This document shows, piece after piece, positions 40,823 to 42,839 of a DNA stretch of 42,839 nucleotides (the first letter of the stretch is position 1; the number at the start of each line of letters is the position of its first letter). The notes below the pieces were generated by a model. The model was not told where the DNA came from. It made no database searches and saw only the letters and a program-made list of their open reading frames with translations. Position numbers and translations under genes: made by a program. This stretch comes from Dysosmobacter sp. (GTDB lineage: Bacteria > Bacillota > Clostridia > Oscillospirales > Oscillospiraceae). The DNA is taken from NCBI GenBank assembly GCA_026169195.1, contig JAPFEH010000024.1:1-42839 (forward strand). The letters run 5' to 3'.

Positions 40823-40857
40823 AACCATCACGACATTGTTCGTGATGGTTTTTTTAT
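40823..40857 (+). terminator. Terminator of the tRNA-Thr/Tyr operon
   Basis: AACCATCACGA and TCGTGATGGTT form an 11-bp perfect stem with a 6-nt loop, followed by TTTTTATT. Confidence 0.92.
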
Positions 40858-40925
40858 TACTTGGACAAAAAGCGGCGGCAGGCTGCTGATCGGTTCCCTG
40901 TTTTGTACTTGAAGTGGATTGGATA

Positions 40926-41029
40926 AAAAGAAACTTGTAAAATAAGATAAAAATGACAAGAATCTTGTGAACAATGCCATCATAGCACATGAAACTTGTG
41001 ATGTCAACCATATTTCACAAGAAACTTGT
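40926..41029. promoter_or_regulatory. Array of four evenly spaced 13-bp operators
   Basis: AAAAGAAACTTGT (40926-40938), ACAAGAATCTTGT (40956-40968), ACATGAAACTTGT (40987-40999) and ACAAGAAACTTGT (41017-41029). Sites 2 and 4 are near-perfect dyads ACAAG-N3-CTTGT; sites 1 and 3 keep the right half. Start-to-start distances are 30, 31 and 30 bp, about three helical turns. All lie directly upstream of the promoter of the XRE-S24 repressor, whose dimers are the obvious binder. Confidence 0.75.
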
Positions 41030-41037
41030 AATTTCCG

Positions 41038-41066
41038 TTGACATTTTTTCAAAAATGCGATACGAT
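41038..41066 (+). promoter_or_regulatory. Promoter of the XRE-S24 repressor gene
   Basis: TTGACA (41038-41043), 17-bp spacer, TACGAT (41061-41066), 56 bp before the ATG and 8 bp after operator 4. Confidence 0.75.
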
Positions 41067-41122
41067 ACCTGTAAACCACAGGCAACCGGACACCATTTGT
41101 TTCAGAGGAAGGGGAGTCAGGC

Positions 41123-41878
41123 ATGAAATTCGGAGAACGGATGCAGGCGCGTCGGGAGGAGCTGGGCCTGACCCGGTCAACGCTGGCAGACTTGCTGGAG
41201 GTATCGCCTTCGGCGGTGAGCAATTATGAACGCAGCATCAGCTTTCCCAAAGAGGAGGTTCTGCTGCGGTTGTTTGACAGCTTGGAAATCGACCCCAACA
41301 CGCTGTTTTGCGACAGCTTCCGGAATGGCGGTCAGATTTTAAGCCGCAGCGAGCGGCAGCTGCTGGAACAGTATCGGGGACTTTCGCACAGAGGGAAAGA
41401 GACGGTTCGCTCCGTGGTGGAAGCGCTGTGCGCCTATCGGGATGAGCTGGAGGAGGGCCGCATCGGCTCTGAGGAACCCAGACTGATCCCGCTCTATCGA
41501 AGCCCTGCTGCGGCAGGTTATGCCGCTCCGGTTTTCGGTGAGGATTTTGACAGCATCCCTGTTACAGAAGACGTCCCTGCGGCGGCGGAATTTGCCGTTC
41601 GCATTCAGGGGGATTCCATGGCCCCCTATATTCCGGACGGCTCCATAGCCTATGTGAACCGGGATCCGCTGGGGCCGGGGGATGTGGGAATTTTCTGTGT
41701 AGACGGCGATATGTTTTGTAAGCAGTACTATAAAGATCCGGCAGGTGTGGTCTATTTGTTTTCCTTAAACCGGAGTCGGGCAGATGCGGATCTTGTGCTG
41801 CCGCCCGGCGGCAGCCGCAGTCTGGTCTGTTTCGGCAGGGTGATCCTGCATACCATGCCGCTGCCGGGAAAGATGTGA
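41123..41878 (+). CDS. XRE-S24 repressor (LexA/CI-like, self-cleaving type)
   Basis: A 251-aa regulator. The N-terminal XRE HTH (about residues 6-60) has TRSTLADLLEVSPSAVSNYE. The C-terminal S24 protease domain has a plausible Ala131-Gly132 cleavage site (SPAAAGYAAP), Ser165 in QGDSMAP and Lys200 in DMFCKQYY as catalytic dyad. Such proteins are inactivated by RecA-stimulated self-cleavage after DNA damage. ATG follows GGAAGGGGAG. It is preceded by four operators and its own promoter, suggesting autoregulation. No phage structural genes are present in the window, so a stand-alone stress regulator is as likely as a prophage remnant. Confidence 0.88.
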   Translation: MKFGERMQARREELGLTRSTLADLLEVSPSAVSNYERSISFPKEEVLLRLFDSLEIDPNTLFCDSFRNGGQILSRSERQLLEQYRGLSHRGKETVRSVVEALCAYRDELEEGRIGSEEPRLIPLYRSPAAAGYAAPVFGEDFDSIPVTEDVPAAAEFAVRIQGDSMAPYIPDGSIAYVNRDPLGPGDVGIFCVDGDMFCKQYYKDPAGVVYLFSLNRSRADADLVLPPGGSRSLVCFGRVILHTMPLPGKM

Positions 41879-41886
41879 ACAGGCGC

Positions 41887-41921
41887 AAAAAAGCGCGCGG
41901 ACTGATACGTCCGCGCGTTTT
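41887..41921. terminator. Bidirectional terminator between convergent genes
   Basis: CGCGCGGAC, loop TGATAC, GTCCGCGCG, with AAAAAAG on the left and TTTTC on the right. It separates the repressor gene from the convergent reductase gene. Confidence 0.88.
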
Positions 41922-41933
41922 CGGTTCAGGATG

Positions 41934-42668
41934 TTATACGGTGAACCCTCCGTCTGCCGTGAGGATCTGACCGGTCAGGAAAGAAGCCTTCTCCGAGGCG
42001 AAAAAGGCAACCGCATGGGCGATATCCTCCGGTGTGCCCAGCCGTCCCAGCGGGGTTTCCTCCACCAGCATGGCACGGGTGTCGTCTCCCAGCTTCCGCA
42101 CCATATCGGTATCAATGCAGCCGGGGGCGACACAATTGACGCGGATTCCGGAAGGAGCCAGCTCCAGAGCCAGAGACCGCGTCAGACCCACGAGCGCAGC
42201 CTTGGAGCAGGCGTAAGCGACCTCGCAGCTGGCGCCGCGCAGACCCCACATGGAGGAAATATTGATGATGCACCCGCTTTTTTGATCCAGCATTCTGGGG
42301 AGAACCGCCTGAATGGCGTTGCGGGCGCCGCCCAGATTGACAGCCATGTGCCGGTCCCATACGTCATCAGACAGATCCTGAAACAGACCGGACACGGAGA
42401 TTCCGGCGTTGTTGACCAGCAGGGAAATCGGTCCCAGACAGGTCTCCGCATCGCGGACCATATGGGTGACGGATGTTCGATCTGCCACATCTGCCTGAAT
42501 GGCAACGGCGCTGCGCCCCATGGAGCGGATCCGGGCGGCGGTATCTTCCGCTGCGTGCTGCTGCTGCAAATAGTTGACGCAGATATCCCAGCCTTCTTGT
42601 GCCAATTGCAGAGCGATCCCCCGGCCTATGCCCCGGGAAGCGCCGGTTACCAGTGCTGTTTTACGCAT
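41934..42668 (-). CDS. Short-chain dehydrogenase/reductase, FabG-like (3-oxoacyl-ACP reductase type)
   Basis: A 244-aa classical SDR. TGASRGIGRG binds NADP(H), LVNNAGIS is the NNAG motif, and Ser in INISSMWG and the pair YACSK (Tyr-x3-Lys) complete the catalytic tetrad. VNCVAPGCIDTDM and the C-terminal LTGQILTADGGF match FabG. It could act in fatty-acid synthesis or on another 3-oxo substrate; it is not in a fab operon here. The start is ATG 42668, with GGAGG 8 bp upstream (a second ATG at 42671 is also possible). Confidence 0.88.
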   Translation of the reverse strand: MRKTALVTGASRGIGRGIALQLAQEGWDICVNYLQQQHAAEDTAARIRSMGRSAVAIQADVADRTSVTHMVRDAETCLGPISLLVNNAGISVSGLFQDLSDDVWDRHMAVNLGGARNAIQAVLPRMLDQKSGCIINISSMWGLRGASCEVAYACSKAALVGLTRSLALELAPSGIRVNCVAPGCIDTDMVRKLGDDTRAMLVEETPLGRLGTPEDIAHAVAFFASEKASFLTGQILTADGGFTV

Positions 42669-42736
42669 CATGTCAGCCTCCTGCCCGATTGATGGAAGCA
42701 GTATAACAAAAAAATGAAAAAAAAGCAAGAAAGGTC

Positions 42737-42765
42737 TTGACAAATGGACTGTGTTCGTGTATTCT
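42737..42765 (+). promoter_or_regulatory. Promoter of tRNA-Val
   Basis: TTGACA (42737-42742), 17-bp spacer, TATTCT (42760-42765), 16 bp before the tRNA. Confidence 0.82.
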
Positions 42766-42781
42766 AAATTTGTTCCGCTTC

Positions 42782-42839
42782 GGACGATTAGCTCAGCTGG
42801 CTAGAGCACCTGCTTGACGTGCAGGGGGTCACAGGTTCG
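42782..42839 (+). tRNA. tRNA-Val (GAC), truncated by the window end
   Basis: The 5' acceptor strand GGACGAT, D-arm and anticodon arm CCTGC-TTGACGT-GCAGG (anticodon GAC) are complete. The sequence ends inside the T-loop (GGTTCG). Confidence 0.93.

Noticed and set aside
40926-41029. Short regularly spaced repeats as a CRISPR array
   Set aside because: The repeats are only 13 bp, imperfect dyads, with about 17-bp AT-rich spacers and no cas genes. They lie right at a promoter of an HTH repressor, so operators explain them better.

Overview
The window looks like a chromosomal stretch from a GC-rich, endospore-forming anaerobe of the Clostridia. Oscillospiraceae (the Oscillibacter / Dysosmobacter / Flavonifractor / Lawsonibacter neighbourhood) is my best guess. 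The reasons are strong AGGAGG-type ribosome binding sites, a spoVAC sporulation gene, a desulfoferrodoxin (superoxide reductase), tRNA genes with encoded CCA, and fermentative selenium/B12/Fe-S type enzymology. The genus is an inference; no rRNA gene is present.

Positions 1-164 are the tail of an IS3-family element. Positions 287-20726 hold one large catabolic locus: a LysR-type regulator on the minus strand, then about 16 co-directional plus-strand genes that together encode the complete nicotinate (vitamin B3) fermentation known from Eubacterium barkeri. In pathway order these are: nicotinate dehydrogenase (ndhF, ndhS, ndhL, ndhM), 6-hydroxynicotinate reductase (hnr), enamidase (ena), 2-(hydroxymethyl)glutarate dehydrogenase (hgd), a serine-dehydratase-like 2-(hydroxymethyl)glutarate dehydratase (hmd), B12-dependent 2-methyleneglutarate mutase (mgm) with a GlmL/MutL-type ASKHA protein, 3-methylitaconate isomerase (mii), dimethylmaleate hydratase (dmdA, dmdB) and 2,3-dimethylmalate lyase (dml), giving propionate and pyruvate. 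Interleaved are three genes of unassigned role: a PTS EIIC-like membrane protein (candidate nicotinate importer), a UPF0280/ApbE-superfamily protein directly behind hnr (candidate flavin-attachment factor), and a PF06684 'amino acid synthesis family' protein. Most larger intergenic gaps of the operon contain strong GC-rich stem-loops.

Positions 20815-24800 carry an orphan SAM methyltransferase and a minus-strand pair made of an NCS1 nucleobase-type permease and a fumarate reductase/NadB-like flavoprotein, with a good promoter and a leader of about 150 nt. Positions 24834-37663 are mostly housekeeping or accessory genes: DUF1847 protein, HemW-like radical SAM enzyme, SpoVAC, class I aminotransferase, GNAT, a transmembrane XRE regulator, desulfoferrodoxin, a ParE/ParC-like topoisomerase pair, two tandem LUD-domain proteins and a lipoprotein.

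Positions 37682-42839 hold tRNA-Gly, tRNA-Thr, tRNA-Tyr and a partial tRNA-Val. Between them lie a minus-strand operon (zinc-ribbon peptide, 77-aa peptide, sigma-70 region 4 protein, YitT-family membrane protein, Asp/Glu racemase-like protein), a LexA/CI-like XRE-S24 repressor behind four operators spaced 30-31 bp apart, and a FabG-like reductase.

The least expected non-coding structure is a small repeat family seen twice (27267-27410 on plus; 37980-38100 on minus). In each case one end of the element directly abuts a partial second copy of the 3' end of a neighbouring gene (65 bp of spoVAC; 28 bp of tRNA-Gly).
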